Below are positions 32,655 through 41,996 of a DNA stretch of 64,000 nucleotides, piece by piece. The notes under the pieces are model-generated. The model did no database searches and was not told where the DNA came from. It saw nothing but the letters and a program-made list of their open reading frames with translations. The DNA is from Winogradskyella helgolandensis (lineage in GTDB: Bacteria > Bacteroidota > Bacteroidia > Flavobacteriales > Flavobacteriaceae). The position numbers were made by a program, and so were the translations under genes. Where the stretch lies: positions 1,611,001-1,675,000 of the forward strand of contig NZ_JABFHO010000001.1 in the NCBI RefSeq assembly GCF_013404085.1. Direction: 5' to 3'. The first letter of the stretch is position 1; every line of letters starts with the position of its first letter.

Positions 32655-33146
32655 ATGAATTATCAAACAACAGTATCGTTAAAAGACGAGGAAAAGGTAA
32701 GTTCAAAAAAGAAAGAACAGAAGGTGTTTAACCATAAGCCAACTCCGGCATTTATAGGAGCCTCTTGGACAGCATTGCTTATTGGGATGGTTGCTTATTG
32801 TATTGGACTATGGAATGCAGGAATGGAGCTCAACGAAAAAGGCTATTATTTTACTATTCTCTTATTTGGTTTGTTCTCAGTTATATCTGTGCAAAAAGCC
32901 GTTAGAGATAAACTCGAAAACATTCAAGTCACCGAAATGTATTATGGTATCAGTTGGTTCACTTCCATAGCAGCCATCGTTTTATTAGCTATAGGATTAT
33001 GGAACGCAGATTTGGAATTAAGTGAAAAAGGGTTTTACGCCATGTCTTTTACCTTAAGTTTATTCTCGGCAATTGCCGTTCAAAAGAATACAAGAGATGT
33101 CGCGTATATTAATAATATATTAGAAACTAAAGAGGAGGACGATTAG
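32655..33146 (+). CDS. YiaA/YiaB family inner membrane protein
   Basis: The 163-residue protein has four membrane helices arranged as two similar halves (FIGASWTALLIGMVAYCIGLWNA and ISWFTSIAAIVLLAIGLWNAD). Each half ends with the pattern LxEKGYYF or LSEKGFYA and then VQKxxRD. This duplicated two-helix unit is the YiaA/YiaB domain. The function of the family is unknown. It is monocistronic, with a terminator at 33174-33210. Confidence 0.88.
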   Translation: MNYQTTVSLKDEEKVSSKKKEQKVFNHKPTPAFIGASWTALLIGMVAYCIGLWNAGMELNEKGYYFTILLFGLFSVISVQKAVRDKLENIQVTEMYYGISWFTSIAAIVLLAIGLWNADLELSEKGFYAMSFTLSLFSAIAVQKNTRDVAYINNILETKEEDD

Positions 33147-33173
33147 TTTTGATGATAGGTTAGTTAGTGACCT

Positions 33174-33212
33174 AAAACCTCATAGCTTTATAAAAGGCTG
33201 TGAGGTTTTTAA
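33174..33212 (+). terminator. Rho-independent terminator of the YiaA/B gene
   Basis: AAAACCTCATAGC and GGCTGTGAGGTTTT form a stem (7 bp AACCTCA/TGAGGTT plus an inner AGC/GCT part) around an AT-rich loop, followed by T residues. Confidence 0.82.
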
Positions 33213-33301
33213 AATGTTTTAGAATTGAGTTTAAGTCATTGGTTATTTTTATATTTCGAAAGACGATGAAAATGCTTTTTTATTATTAAATGTTAAGATA
33301 A

Positions 33302-34123
33302 ATGGATGAGGCCATTAAAGTAAACCTAAAAAGAAGTCTTAAAAAGTTCGTAATCGCACTTTTTAGCATATTTGTTATGATAGGATCTGCACTTTATTTT
33401 TTTCAGGAAAAGTTATTATTTTTTCCGAGTACTTTAAAGAAAAATTATCAATATCAGTTTCAATATGAGTTTGAAGAATTATTTCTCAAAACAGATAAAA
33501 ATGCCATTATAAATGCACTTCATTTTAAGGTTGAAAGTCCAAAAGGAGTGATACTTTATTTTCATGGTAATGCGGGCGATTTAAGTCGTTGGGGAACTGT
33601 AGCTGAATATTTTGTGGCTCAGGATTACGATGTTCTTATTATGGATTACAGAACCTATGGAAAAAGTATTGGTAAGTTAAGTGAAGACGCTATTTATAAT
33701 GATGCTCAGTATTGTTACGATTATCTTTTAAAACAATATTCTAAAGATGAAATTACAGTATATGGAAGGTCTTTAGGCACAGGAATTGCGTCTTATGTGG
33801 CGTCAAAAAACAATCCCAAACAGCTTATTTTAGAAACTCCTTATTTTAGTATTTTGGATGTTGCCAAAGATCGATTTCCAATTTTACCTGTAAAACAATT
33901 GCTAAAGTATCAGTTTCCTACGTATCAATTTTTACCAAAAGCAACCTGTCCGATTACAATTATTCACGGTACTGCAGACGCTGTAGTTCCTTATGCTTCT
34001 GGAGAAAAGCTTTTAGAATTGAATATTGAAAACTTGAATTTTATTACTGTTGAAGATGCTGGTCATAATAATTTGATTGAGTTTGAAGCCTACCACTCAA
34101 TAATTAATACCATTTTGAAATAA
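33302..34123 (+). CDS. Membrane-anchored alpha/beta hydrolase (BEM46-like)
   Basis: The 273-residue protein has an N-terminal membrane helix (FVIALFSIFVMIGSALYFF, about 16-34), then an alpha/beta-hydrolase fold. The oxyanion region is YFHGNAGDLSRWG, the nucleophile serine lies in YGRSLGTG (about 152-159), the acid in HGTADAVVPY and the histidine in AGHNNL. The order and the FHGN motif are those of BEM46/ABHD13-type hydrolases. The substrate is unknown. The catalytic domain probably faces the periplasm or cytoplasmic face depending on the orientation of the single helix. Confidence 0.85.
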   Translation: MDEAIKVNLKRSLKKFVIALFSIFVMIGSALYFFQEKLLFFPSTLKKNYQYQFQYEFEELFLKTDKNAIINALHFKVESPKGVILYFHGNAGDLSRWGTVAEYFVAQDYDVLIMDYRTYGKSIGKLSEDAIYNDAQYCYDYLLKQYSKDEITVYGRSLGTGIASYVASKNNPKQLILETPYFSILDVAKDRFPILPVKQLLKYQFPTYQFLPKATCPITIIHGTADAVVPYASGEKLLELNIENLNFITVEDAGHNNLIEFEAYHSIINTILK

Positions 34124-34158
34124 AAAAGGCCTCAATATCAATTGAAGCCTTCTTTAAA
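34122..34158. terminator. Terminator between the convergent hydrolase and metalloprotease genes
   Basis: AAGGCCTCAAT (34126-34136) and ATTGAAGCCTT (34141-34151) form an 11-bp stem with one mismatch, flanked by A- and T-runs on both sides. Confidence 0.85.
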
Positions 34159-34175
34159 ATGTTTGTTAGTTGCGT

Positions 34176-36662
34176 TTACTTAGGATCTAAAATTAGATTA
34201 ATACGCTCAATAGCATCAGCTATATGTATTCTACTCATGGTATCTCCTCCACGAGCTGAACGTAATTGGCTACGTAACGATGTTAACTCCGCTCTTACAA
34301 CCGCTCTAATATCAGATTGGCTCGTATTAACAGGAGTCACTTTTACGTAAGGACTAGAACGTCTTCCTGCTGTTTGATTTTCTGCAGTCATTAAATACTC
34401 TAATCTATCAATATGAGCACGTTGTAAATTACGTCTGTAAGTATCAATTTTCTTACCTGTACGTAATTCACTCCAAACCCCTTTACGTAAATCGCTCATC
34501 ATATCTGTTAATGCATAGGCATTGCTATCGTAAGTGTTAGCTTCGATAAGACGTTGCATTTTACCTAAACTCATGATGTTGTTCAGTGTTCTAGATTGCA
34601 TTGCTCTTACACGTTCAACAGAACCTGTAAATTCAATACGGTCAAAAATATTTTTATCTAATAACCATTCTGGAGTTTCAAATAAATTTTCTTGAATAAA
34701 AGCTAATGCTTTTTTCTGGTGATCTTTTGGTACAGCCGTATAAACAGCACCTTCTTGGTCAGCAGCTTTGTAATTTTCGTATACACCACCAATGTTATTA
34801 GAAACATGTCCCATATAACGGTTAAACTGTGATATTACATGACCATACATTTCGTCTAAATCATCATAGCCTTCACCAGCTTCAGTAGTCCATTCAATTA
34901 AGTTTGGTACAATACGCTTAAGGTTTTTAATTCCATATTCACTAGCTAACATGGCATCATCACCTAAATCTTCCGTTTGAGAACTAGGATCAACTACATC
35001 ACCGGCTTGTTGATGACCAAAACGGTACATTGGGTCACCAGCGTGTTTCATAATCCATTCGTTAAGAATTGGCTTTTCTTCTTCAGCAGTTTTGTCTAAG
35101 ATTGGTCTATAACCCCAAGAAATCGCATACTTATCGTAAGTTCCGATATCTGGCATTAAGGCCACACCTTCATCTCCTGGTTGTGCGATATAATTAAAAC
35201 GCGCATAATCCATAATAGATGGTGCCGTTCCGAATTCTTTAGTGAATGCTGCATCACGTAATTTTTCAACCGGATAAGCAACACTAGATCCCATATTATG
35301 AGGTAAACCTAAGGTGTGTCCAACTTCGTGAGACGATACAAAACGAATTAAGCGTCCCATAACTTCATCTTTAAATTGTGGGCTTTGTGCTTCTGGATTA
35401 ATAGCGGCTGTTTGTACAAAGAACCAACCACGTAATAAAGACATTACATTATGATACCAGTTGATATCACTTTCTAAAATTTCACCTGTTCTTGGATCAC
35501 TAACGTGTGGGCCATTAGCGTTAGGAATTGGAGATGCTAAATAACGTACTACTGAATAACGTGCGTCTTCAGGACTCCATTCTGGATCTTCTTCAACTGT
35601 TGGTGGTTCTTTAGCAATAATAGCATCTTTAAAACCTGCAGCTTCAAAAGCGACTTGCCAATCTTCAATACCTTGTTTGATATATTTTTTCCATTGTTCA
35701 GGTGTTGCTCTATCAACGTAGTATACAATTTGTTTTTTAGGAACAACTAATTCACCACGCTTAAATTTTTCAATATCTTCATCTTTAACTTCTAATCTCC
35801 AACGATCTAGAAATTCTACGGATTTACTTTTTTGATCTTTTAATCCGTAATCTGTTTGGTTACTTGTAAACCAACCTACGCGCTCATCAAAATAGCGACG
35901 TTTCATTGGAACGTCTGGTAACAAGATCATAGAATTGCTCATTTCGACAGAAATGCTTCCTGTACTTGAGTTTGAAGGAGGATTGCCAGCGGCATATGTT
36001 TTTACGTGACGAGATTCAATATTTCTTGGGTAACTTTTTACCGATTCAATAAACGACTTATCACTTTCAATACGTGAAATTTTATAAGATGTTCTGCTAC
36101 GTTGCGGAATACCTAAAGGTTTTACATCTTTTTCAAATAAAGGTGTTGCGTCAATAACAGTACTTGTAGAATCTTTACTAAACGCTGCAATAGGGAATGT
36201 GAATAAAACAGGTTCGAAATTAGAATTTACAACAGCTTCATTTACAGGAAGTGAATCTGAAGCAACAACATTGTAAGATACAACACGAAGTACAACCTTC
36301 TTGTCTCTTTTCTCCCAACGCAATACTTGTTCATTCATCTTTCCACCACCAAAACCAAGGCCAGATGCTGTTTTAGAAATACGCGTAACCATTAGCATTT
36401 CTCTATCAAAAAGAGAATCTGGTATTTCATAAAAGAATTTATCATCTACAGTGTGAACCGTAAATAAACCTGTATCACTTTTTGCATCTTTGGTGATGAC
36501 TTTGTTGTAAGGCTTTGGATCATTTTTTCCAGGCTTTTTAGCTGAAGGTTTAGCCATTGCTGTGGCATCTTTACCTGATTTTCCTGCTTTTTTTGCGGTA
36601 GAGCAAGAAAATGCAATAAAGGCTGAAACTACAAGGAGTAGTTTAAGGGATACGTGTTTCAA
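34176..36662 (-). CDS. Zinc-dependent metalloprotease (DUF5117/DUF4953 type) lipoprotein
   Basis: The 828-residue protein has a lipoprotein signal (SAFIAFSCSTAKK) and a Lys/Gly/Pro-rich linker. A long N-terminal region follows, and then a metzincin-like catalytic site HEVGHTLGLPHN (about 445-456; zinc ligands His445, His449 and the His of PHN). The surrounding YARFNYIAQPGDEG and the RSSPYVKVTP tail fit the Bacteroidota family annotated as zinc-dependent metalloprotease with DUF5117 and DUF4953. It probably works at the cell surface or in the periplasm. The gene is flanked by a terminator and has a single-gene arrangement. Confidence 0.88.
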   Translation of the reverse strand: MKHVSLKLLLVVSAFIAFSCSTAKKAGKSGKDATAMAKPSAKKPGKNDPKPYNKVITKDAKSDTGLFTVHTVDDKFFYEIPDSLFDREMLMVTRISKTASGLGFGGGKMNEQVLRWEKRDKKVVLRVVSYNVVASDSLPVNEAVVNSNFEPVLFTFPIAAFSKDSTSTVIDATPLFEKDVKPLGIPQRSRTSYKISRIESDKSFIESVKSYPRNIESRHVKTYAAGNPPSNSSTGSISVEMSNSMILLPDVPMKRRYFDERVGWFTSNQTDYGLKDQKSKSVEFLDRWRLEVKDEDIEKFKRGELVVPKKQIVYYVDRATPEQWKKYIKQGIEDWQVAFEAAGFKDAIIAKEPPTVEEDPEWSPEDARYSVVRYLASPIPNANGPHVSDPRTGEILESDINWYHNVMSLLRGWFFVQTAAINPEAQSPQFKDEVMGRLIRFVSSHEVGHTLGLPHNMGSSVAYPVEKLRDAAFTKEFGTAPSIMDYARFNYIAQPGDEGVALMPDIGTYDKYAISWGYRPILDKTAEEEKPILNEWIMKHAGDPMYRFGHQQAGDVVDPSSQTEDLGDDAMLASEYGIKNLKRIVPNLIEWTTEAGEGYDDLDEMYGHVISQFNRYMGHVSNNIGGVYENYKAADQEGAVYTAVPKDHQKKALAFIQENLFETPEWLLDKNIFDRIEFTGSVERVRAMQSRTLNNIMSLGKMQRLIEANTYDSNAYALTDMMSDLRKGVWSELRTGKKIDTYRRNLQRAHIDRLEYLMTAENQTAGRRSSPYVKVTPVNTSQSDIRAVVRAELTSLRSQLRSARGGDTMSRIHIADAIERINLILDPK

Positions 36663-36753
36663 AATTGTCGGTTTTTTTAAATTTCGTTGAAAATACGTAT
36701 TCTATTAAGACTATGTTAATATCAAAACCGATTTTAGTATTTCTTTAACGGAC

Positions 36754-38010
36754 TTATTCTAGCGTTTCTAGGTAAGATTGAATGAGCGCTACTCCTTCTG
36801 TATGCATCATTGAAGTTCCAATATAAGGCATGCTTAAGCCATCTAAATAGAATGATATTCTGTAATCAATACTAAAATTTTGCTGCACAATATCACTTTC
36901 GTCTAATGGAGTTTCATATGCAAGGTTTAAAGTAGATTCATCTTCACAAGACCCTCCGGGAATATGGCAATGTGCACAGTTAATATCCATGTAAGCTCTT
37001 GCTCTATTTTCTAAACTTTCATTTTCGTCTTCCCAATTTGGTAGGTTTCTTACGGAAGTACTAGTTGTTATACCCGTTAATTGTGAGTTTGCTATAAATT
37101 GTTCCAATTGGTTAATACCATTAATTTCAAAATTCATTGATCTTAATTTTGGACCAATTGGTATAATGTTTTCATTATTACCATGGCATGTAAAGCAATC
37201 TGTGTTTGATGGAATTTTATAGGTTGTGGAATTGCTGTTGCCTTCAGTATCAATCCAAGTAACAGGTAGTGAGCTGCCAACTAAATCTAAAATGGCATCG
37301 GTTTGTGCATCGTTCCATTTGTAATCTCCAGTTTCCCAAGCTCCATTCAATTTAATTAAAATACGCGTTTCAATGATTTTTCGTCCTAATGATACATCGC
37401 GTTCATCAAGATTGTAATAGAAGGTTTTTGCGATAACCGTATTGTCTGGGAAAATAGGTAACCCATCTCCATCATGTTCCATGCTTGTACCTTCTGGTAA
37501 AGCTATGATGCGTTGTTTATGAGCGTAATCTGAAAATAAGGTTGTGCTAAGGTTGTACTCAAATCCCTTCGAAGTAATGTTTAATTCGTTTAAATCACCT
37601 GAAAATAAATTCAATTCAGAAAGATTAGTTTTAAACTCTGGAACCACGTTAGGTGCTAAAGTTGTAACGCTAAAAATATTAGTGTATAAACTTGTATTAT
37701 TAGTGCTACAAATGGTTTGAATATAGATGTCGTAAGTTGTATGAGCTAATAAACCAGTAATTTGGATACTTGTATCCGTTGTAGGAATCGTTATTCCACT
37801 ACCTAGCGAAAACCCTGAAATACCATATTCTACTGTATAAGTTGCAGAAGTATTTGCAGTTTCCCAACTGATGGTAACAGAATTATCAGTTATTGAATTT
37901 GATGATATGTTTGTAACCGTATCGCAAACAGGAACCAAATCTTCATCGTCATTATTACATGAGAAAATAATACTCATGAATAAGAATAGCAAACACGTTT
38001 TTTTTAACAT
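36754..38010 (-). CDS. FN3-containing diheme c-type cytochrome lipoprotein (SO2930-like)
   Basis: The 418-residue protein has a lipobox (MSIIFSCNNDDE), then one fibronectin type III domain (about 30-120). The main domain carries two heme-binding motifs, CFTCH (about 270) and CAHCH (about 345). The first half of the main domain (LFSDYAHKQRIIALPEG, TFYYNLDERD) resembles the SO2930-type diheme cytochrome family. It is predicted to be a periplasmic or outer-membrane-anchored electron carrier. The fusion to an FN3 domain is unusual. No redox partner gene is nearby. Confidence 0.82.
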   Translation of the reverse strand: MLKKTCLLFLFMSIIFSCNNDDEDLVPVCDTVTNISSNSITDNSVTISWETANTSATYTVEYGISGFSLGSGITIPTTDTSIQITGLLAHTTYDIYIQTICSTNNTSLYTNIFSVTTLAPNVVPEFKTNLSELNLFSGDLNELNITSKGFEYNLSTTLFSDYAHKQRIIALPEGTSMEHDGDGLPIFPDNTVIAKTFYYNLDERDVSLGRKIIETRILIKLNGAWETGDYKWNDAQTDAILDLVGSSLPVTWIDTEGNSNSTTYKIPSNTDCFTCHGNNENIIPIGPKLRSMNFEINGINQLEQFIANSQLTGITTSTSVRNLPNWEDENESLENRARAYMDINCAHCHIPGGSCEDESTLNLAYETPLDESDIVQQNFSIDYRISFYLDGLSMPYIGTSMMHTEGVALIQSYLETLE

Positions 38011-38233
38011 CTGGCTGATTTTCTAATTTATAGCTAGTTGCAATGTAATAAATTTTTTTTTGAACGATAATAAAGGTGATTTTGAAGTCTATTTTTAAAA
38101 TAAAAAAGAATGAGCTGACCATATCATTTAATTTTAAACTCAGAAGATACAATCCCAAAGTATAGACATTTTAAAATTTAGATAAAACTTTGAATTGGCA
38201 TTTCTAAAACGAATTTAGTTGAAGGTGTGGGTA

Positions 38234-39133
38234 TTACTTAAATTCCGTAATAAGTAAAGCATGGTCGGAATCTGTGTAAAATTTCTTTTCTGTGCTGAGA
38301 ATAGTTTGTTGTTTCTTTATCCAAATATGATCAATTTCTAACAAAGGCATTGGGTAAGGCCAGGTCGCTGAAAATCCCTTCTGAAAGTTACGTGCAGATG
38401 TATAATTGGTTTTAAAATGATTAAAATAAATACTTTCGTAAGGGGTATTAAAATCCCCTAGTATAATATCAATGTCGTGGTCTTCTAGGTATTTATAAAT
38501 TTTGGTAAAGGCCTTTTTTTTATTGTGCCAAGGTTTTGCAAAAATGTCAACTATTATTACTTCAAACGTGTTTAAGCCTATTTCTACTTTTAAGTGATTG
38601 AGTTTATAATGGCGTTCTTCTTCAATATAATCAACGATTGTTATGCCTTTTTTGGCAACGACCATCATGTTTCCTTCTAAAAATTCAATATTATAATTGT
38701 GGAGTTCTTGTTTGAATTGGGAATTAAAATTATTGTCTTTATGTAAAACTTCAACAAAAAATAGAGCGTCTATACGTTGTGCTTCTAAAGTTTTCTTTAA
38801 AACGTCAATATTATAATCTTTTTGGTCAGCGATATTCCACAAAAATATTGAGTTAGTTGAATTAACATTACTGCTTTCAAAATTAATATATTGATTGTTA
38901 ATCCAAATAAAAGACAGCAAACCAATCAACCCCAATAAGGTGAAACGGATACGTTTCTTGTTATAAAATAGTGCTATAAGTGGGAATATAGCTAAAATTA
39001 AAATAGGTACCGGAAATGCGTAAAATAGAATACCGGTAAGATAAAGGTGGTCTTTGAAACCGAAATGAATCAGTAACAAAAAAACATATCCTATTAAAAG
39101 ATATGTTTTTTGTTTTTTTAGCCACTTCATCAT
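38234..39133 (-). CDS. Membrane-bound endonuclease/exonuclease/phosphatase family protein
   Basis: The 299-residue protein has three N-terminal membrane helices (about 11-80) and then an EEP domain. ILGDFNTPYESIYF holds the DFN metal-binding motif, and DHIWIKK and DSDHALL hold the C-terminal catalytic Asp/His. EEP proteins of this layout hydrolyse phosphodiester or phosphomonoester bonds outside the cytoplasm, but the substrate is unknown. The start (MMKWLKK) is three bases after the stop of lysS, so the two are probably co-transcribed. Confidence 0.85.
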   Translation of the reverse strand: MMKWLKKQKTYLLIGYVFLLLIHFGFKDHLYLTGILFYAFPVPILILAIFPLIALFYNKKRIRFTLLGLIGLLSFIWINNQYINFESSNVNSTNSIFLWNIADQKDYNIDVLKKTLEAQRIDALFFVEVLHKDNNFNSQFKQELHNYNIEFLEGNMMVVAKKGITIVDYIEEERHYKLNHLKVEIGLNTFEVIIVDIFAKPWHNKKKAFTKIYKYLEDHDIDIILGDFNTPYESIYFNHFKTNYTSARNFQKGFSATWPYPMPLLEIDHIWIKKQQTILSTEKKFYTDSDHALLITEFK

Positions 39134-39136
39134 AGG

Positions 39137-40825
39137 TTATATCATTTGAACAAACAAACCGTCATCGGTTTTGTCAACCTTAGTTAAGCCATGTTTAGCT
39201 AATCCTTTTAAACCTTTGTCCCAGCCTTTATTACTTAAGCCAGATTTAGATTTAAGAATATTTAAATCCATACGTTTTTCAGCTTTTAAAACTTCTAAAA
39301 TCGCTTTTTCATTATCACTAAGATCTACTTTCTTCTTCTCTGGTCGCATTTGAGGAAAGAATAATACTTCTTGGATGCTCTGATTATTAGTTAAGAACAT
39401 AATTAAACGATCCATTCCAATACCCATTCCAGATGTAGGAGGCATTCCGTATTCTAACGCACGTAAAAAATCGTGATCAATAAATTCTGTGGCTTCATCA
39501 TCACCTTTTTTAGCTAAACTTAATTGGTGTTCAAAACGCTCGCGTTGATCTATTGGATCATTTAATTCTGAATAGGCATTGGCAACTTCTTTACCACATA
39601 CCATTAATTCAAAACGCTCTGTTAATTCAGGATTCTCTCTGTGCTCTTTACATAAAGGACTCATTTCTTTTGGGTAATCAGTAATGAATGTTGGTTGAAT
39701 ATAATTCCCTTCACATTTTTCTCCGAAAATTTCATCAATCAATTTGCCTTTACCCATCGTCTCATCCACTTCTATATGCATGCCTTTTGCAGCTGCTCTA
39801 ATTTCGTCTTCAGACTTATTGTAAATATCAAAACCTGTGAATTCTAAAATAGAATCGCGCATGGTAATACGTTTATATGGAGCTTTAAAGTTAATTTTAT
39901 GTTCACCAAAAGTGGCTTCAGATGTTCCATTTACAGCTAGTGCACAATGCTCTAAAAGTTTCTCACAGAAATCCATCATCCAATTGTAATCTTTGTACGA
40001 AACATAGATTTCCATGGCTGTAAATTCTGGATTATGAGTTCTATCCATCCCTTCATTTCTGAAGTTTTTAGAGAATTCATAAACGCCATCAAATCCACCA
40101 ACGATTAAACGTTTTAGGTATAATTCGTTAGCAATTCGCATGTATAACGGAATATCTAAACTATTGTGATGTGTTATAAACGGACGTGCGGCAGCTCCAC
40201 CAGGAATGGGTTGTAAAACTGGAGTCTCTACTTCAAAATAACCAGCATCATTAAAAAATTGACGCATAGCATTAAAAAGCTTGGTCCGCTTAATAAATAC
40301 TTCCTTAACGTGAGGATTTACAGCTAAATCAGCATAACGCTGTCTATAACGTTGCTCAGGATCTGTAAATGCATCATAGGTTTTTCCGTCTTTAACTTTT
40401 GGTATTGGTAAAGGTTTTAAGGCTTTACTCAGTACTTTAAAATTTTTAACCATTACCGTTTTTTCACCAACTTGCGTTGTGAAAAGTGTACCTTCAATTC
40501 CAATAAAATCACCTAAGTCGAGTAATTTTTTAAAGACATCATTGTAAAGTGATTTGTCTTCGCCTGTACAGATTTCATCGCGATTAAAATACACTTGAAT
40601 ACGACCTTCGCTATCTTGCAATTGTGCAAAAGACGCTTTTCCTTGAATGTTAATTGCCATTAAACGACCAGCTATAATAACCTGTTTACCTTCTTCAAAA
40701 TCCGATTTTATCTGTTTTGAAGTATGGTTTACCGGAAATAAATCCGCTGGATAAGGGTTGATCCCTAAAGCTCTAAGCTTTTCTAACTTTTGGCGTCTTA
40801 CCAATTCTTGTTCTGAAAGTTGCAT
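39137..40825 (-). CDS. lysS: Lysine-tRNA ligase (class II)
   Basis: The 562-residue enzyme has the OB-fold anticodon-binding domain (about 55-165) and the class II catalytic core. Motif 2 is FRNEGMDRTHNPEFT and motif 3 is GMGIGMDRLIMFLT, ending FFPQMRPEKK at about residue 500. Beyond that lies an extra C-terminal region of about 60 residues (ILEVLKAEKRMDLNILKSK, GLSNKGWDKGLKGLAKHGL) that looks like a winged-helix domain. The E. coli enzyme stops near residue 505. The enzyme charges tRNA-Lys. Confidence 0.95.
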   Translation of the reverse strand: MQLSEQELVRRQKLEKLRALGINPYPADLFPVNHTSKQIKSDFEEGKQVIIAGRLMAINIQGKASFAQLQDSEGRIQVYFNRDEICTGEDKSLYNDVFKKLLDLGDFIGIEGTLFTTQVGEKTVMVKNFKVLSKALKPLPIPKVKDGKTYDAFTDPEQRYRQRYADLAVNPHVKEVFIKRTKLFNAMRQFFNDAGYFEVETPVLQPIPGGAAARPFITHHNSLDIPLYMRIANELYLKRLIVGGFDGVYEFSKNFRNEGMDRTHNPEFTAMEIYVSYKDYNWMMDFCEKLLEHCALAVNGTSEATFGEHKINFKAPYKRITMRDSILEFTGFDIYNKSEDEIRAAAKGMHIEVDETMGKGKLIDEIFGEKCEGNYIQPTFITDYPKEMSPLCKEHRENPELTERFELMVCGKEVANAYSELNDPIDQRERFEHQLSLAKKGDDEATEFIDHDFLRALEYGMPPTSGMGIGMDRLIMFLTNNQSIQEVLFFPQMRPEKKKVDLSDNEKAILEVLKAEKRMDLNILKSKSGLSNKGWDKGLKGLAKHGLTKVDKTDDGLFVQMI

Positions 40826-40893
40826 TCTTATTAATTTTTATCGACTTACTTGTTTTTCAGTAAGCAGATGCAAAATTACACTTTTTACAAAAA

Positions 40894-41799
40894 TTAACGA
40901 GCTCCTTTTGGGTTAGATTTTATAACCTCTAAATTTTCTTTTAAATCATTATTATCTGGATGTAATTTTATCGCTTCTTCTAGGACTTCTATTGCCTTTG
41001 TTTTATTGCCGGAAACACCAAGCGTATTGGCTAAGCTCATAAATGTTCTTGGTTGATCTGGAAATATCTTAGCGTTTAAAGTAAATACTGCAATAGCTTC
41101 GTCAACTCTATCTGTTCCATAGAGGATTCGACCATAAGTATTGAGTCCAAACATGTTTGGTGCTTTTCCTTTAAACTGTTTTAGTAGCTCTTTCTGTTTT
41201 TGTTTTAAGCCTTCGGCACCTTCTTTACTCAGAATATTATTAACGGTGCTTACAATCTGATAGTTAGGTTTATAATCGTTTACCGTAATAATATTCTGGA
41301 TGTCTTCCTCAAACGTTTTGATAGGATGTTCTACAATACGGTTGATTTCTTTTCCATTCTTATAAAAAATAACTGTTGGTACGCGGTGAATGTTTAAACC
41401 AGCTTCTTCATGTTGAGGACTTTGTTTGTACATGTTTGCTTGCCTACTTACTGCAACCACTGTTAATTGTTCCATTGGAAATTCACAAGCATCTAACACT
41501 TTGTAAAATTTTGGAACTTCCTGTTTGCTATCTCCACACCAAGTACCCAAAAATAGAGTGATGGAATAGTTCTTTAGTTCTGAGGCAATTGTACTAATCA
41601 ATTCTATATTTGGTTCGTATGCTTCATGGTTTTTAGTGAACCATGATTTGTAATTATCTCGCTCTAAGCCTTTTTTATCAATTCTTCCGAGTAAATAAGG
41701 AGTTTCACCTTCGTTTATGATTTCTTGATTTAATTGCTGTGCATGGGTTTGAAATGCCATTATTAATGTGATGAGCATTAAAAAAATGTTCGTTTTCAT
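40894..41799 (-). CDS. Exported thioredoxin-like protein with C-terminal TPR
   Basis: The 301-residue protein has a signal peptide (ending AFQTHAQ). A thioredoxin-like domain follows (about 55-185) with active site FLGTWCGDSKQEVPKF, and then two or three TPR helices (about 215-295). The active site reads CGDS, so the second cysteine of CxxC is replaced by serine, as in monothiol or isomerase-like members. The predicted site is the periplasm. The TPR part may bind a client. The gene is separated from lysS by 68 bases and from the DUF1573 gene by a structured repeat. Confidence 0.8.
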   Translation of the reverse strand: MKTNIFLMLITLIMAFQTHAQQLNQEIINEGETPYLLGRIDKKGLERDNYKSWFTKNHEAYEPNIELISTIASELKNYSITLFLGTWCGDSKQEVPKFYKVLDACEFPMEQLTVVAVSRQANMYKQSPQHEEAGLNIHRVPTVIFYKNGKEINRIVEHPIKTFEEDIQNIITVNDYKPNYQIVSTVNNILSKEGAEGLKQKQKELLKQFKGKAPNMFGLNTYGRILYGTDRVDEAIAVFTLNAKIFPDQPRTFMSLANTLGVSGNKTKAIEVLEEAIKLHPDNNDLKENLEVIKSNPKGAR

Positions 41800-41840
41800 T
41801 TTGATGAGTTTATAATTAGAATGATGAATTGTAGATTAAT

Positions 41841-41965
41841 GTCATTTCGAATGCTAAACGCATAAGGAATCTCATAGAGAATTTATAGACATGTTCTTAT
41901 GTGAGATGCCGCTATACTAAACCTTTCGGTTTAAAGTCGCGCACGCTTCATGCTACCGAAATGAC
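41841..41965. repeat. Intergenic palindromic element with GTCATTTCG ends
   Basis: GTCATTTCG (41841-41849) and CGAAATGAC (41957-41965) are exact inverted ends. Inside are further hairpins, such as AAACCTTTCGGTTT near 41919-41934 and ATCTCATAGAGA near 41869-41880. The whole spacer between the thioredoxin-like and DUF1573 genes is this element. It resembles the mosaic intergenic repeats of Flavobacteriaceae and has no coding potential. Confidence 0.6.
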
Positions 41966-41996
41966 ATTATATTAAAAACGGGGTAATTTTCTAGAC

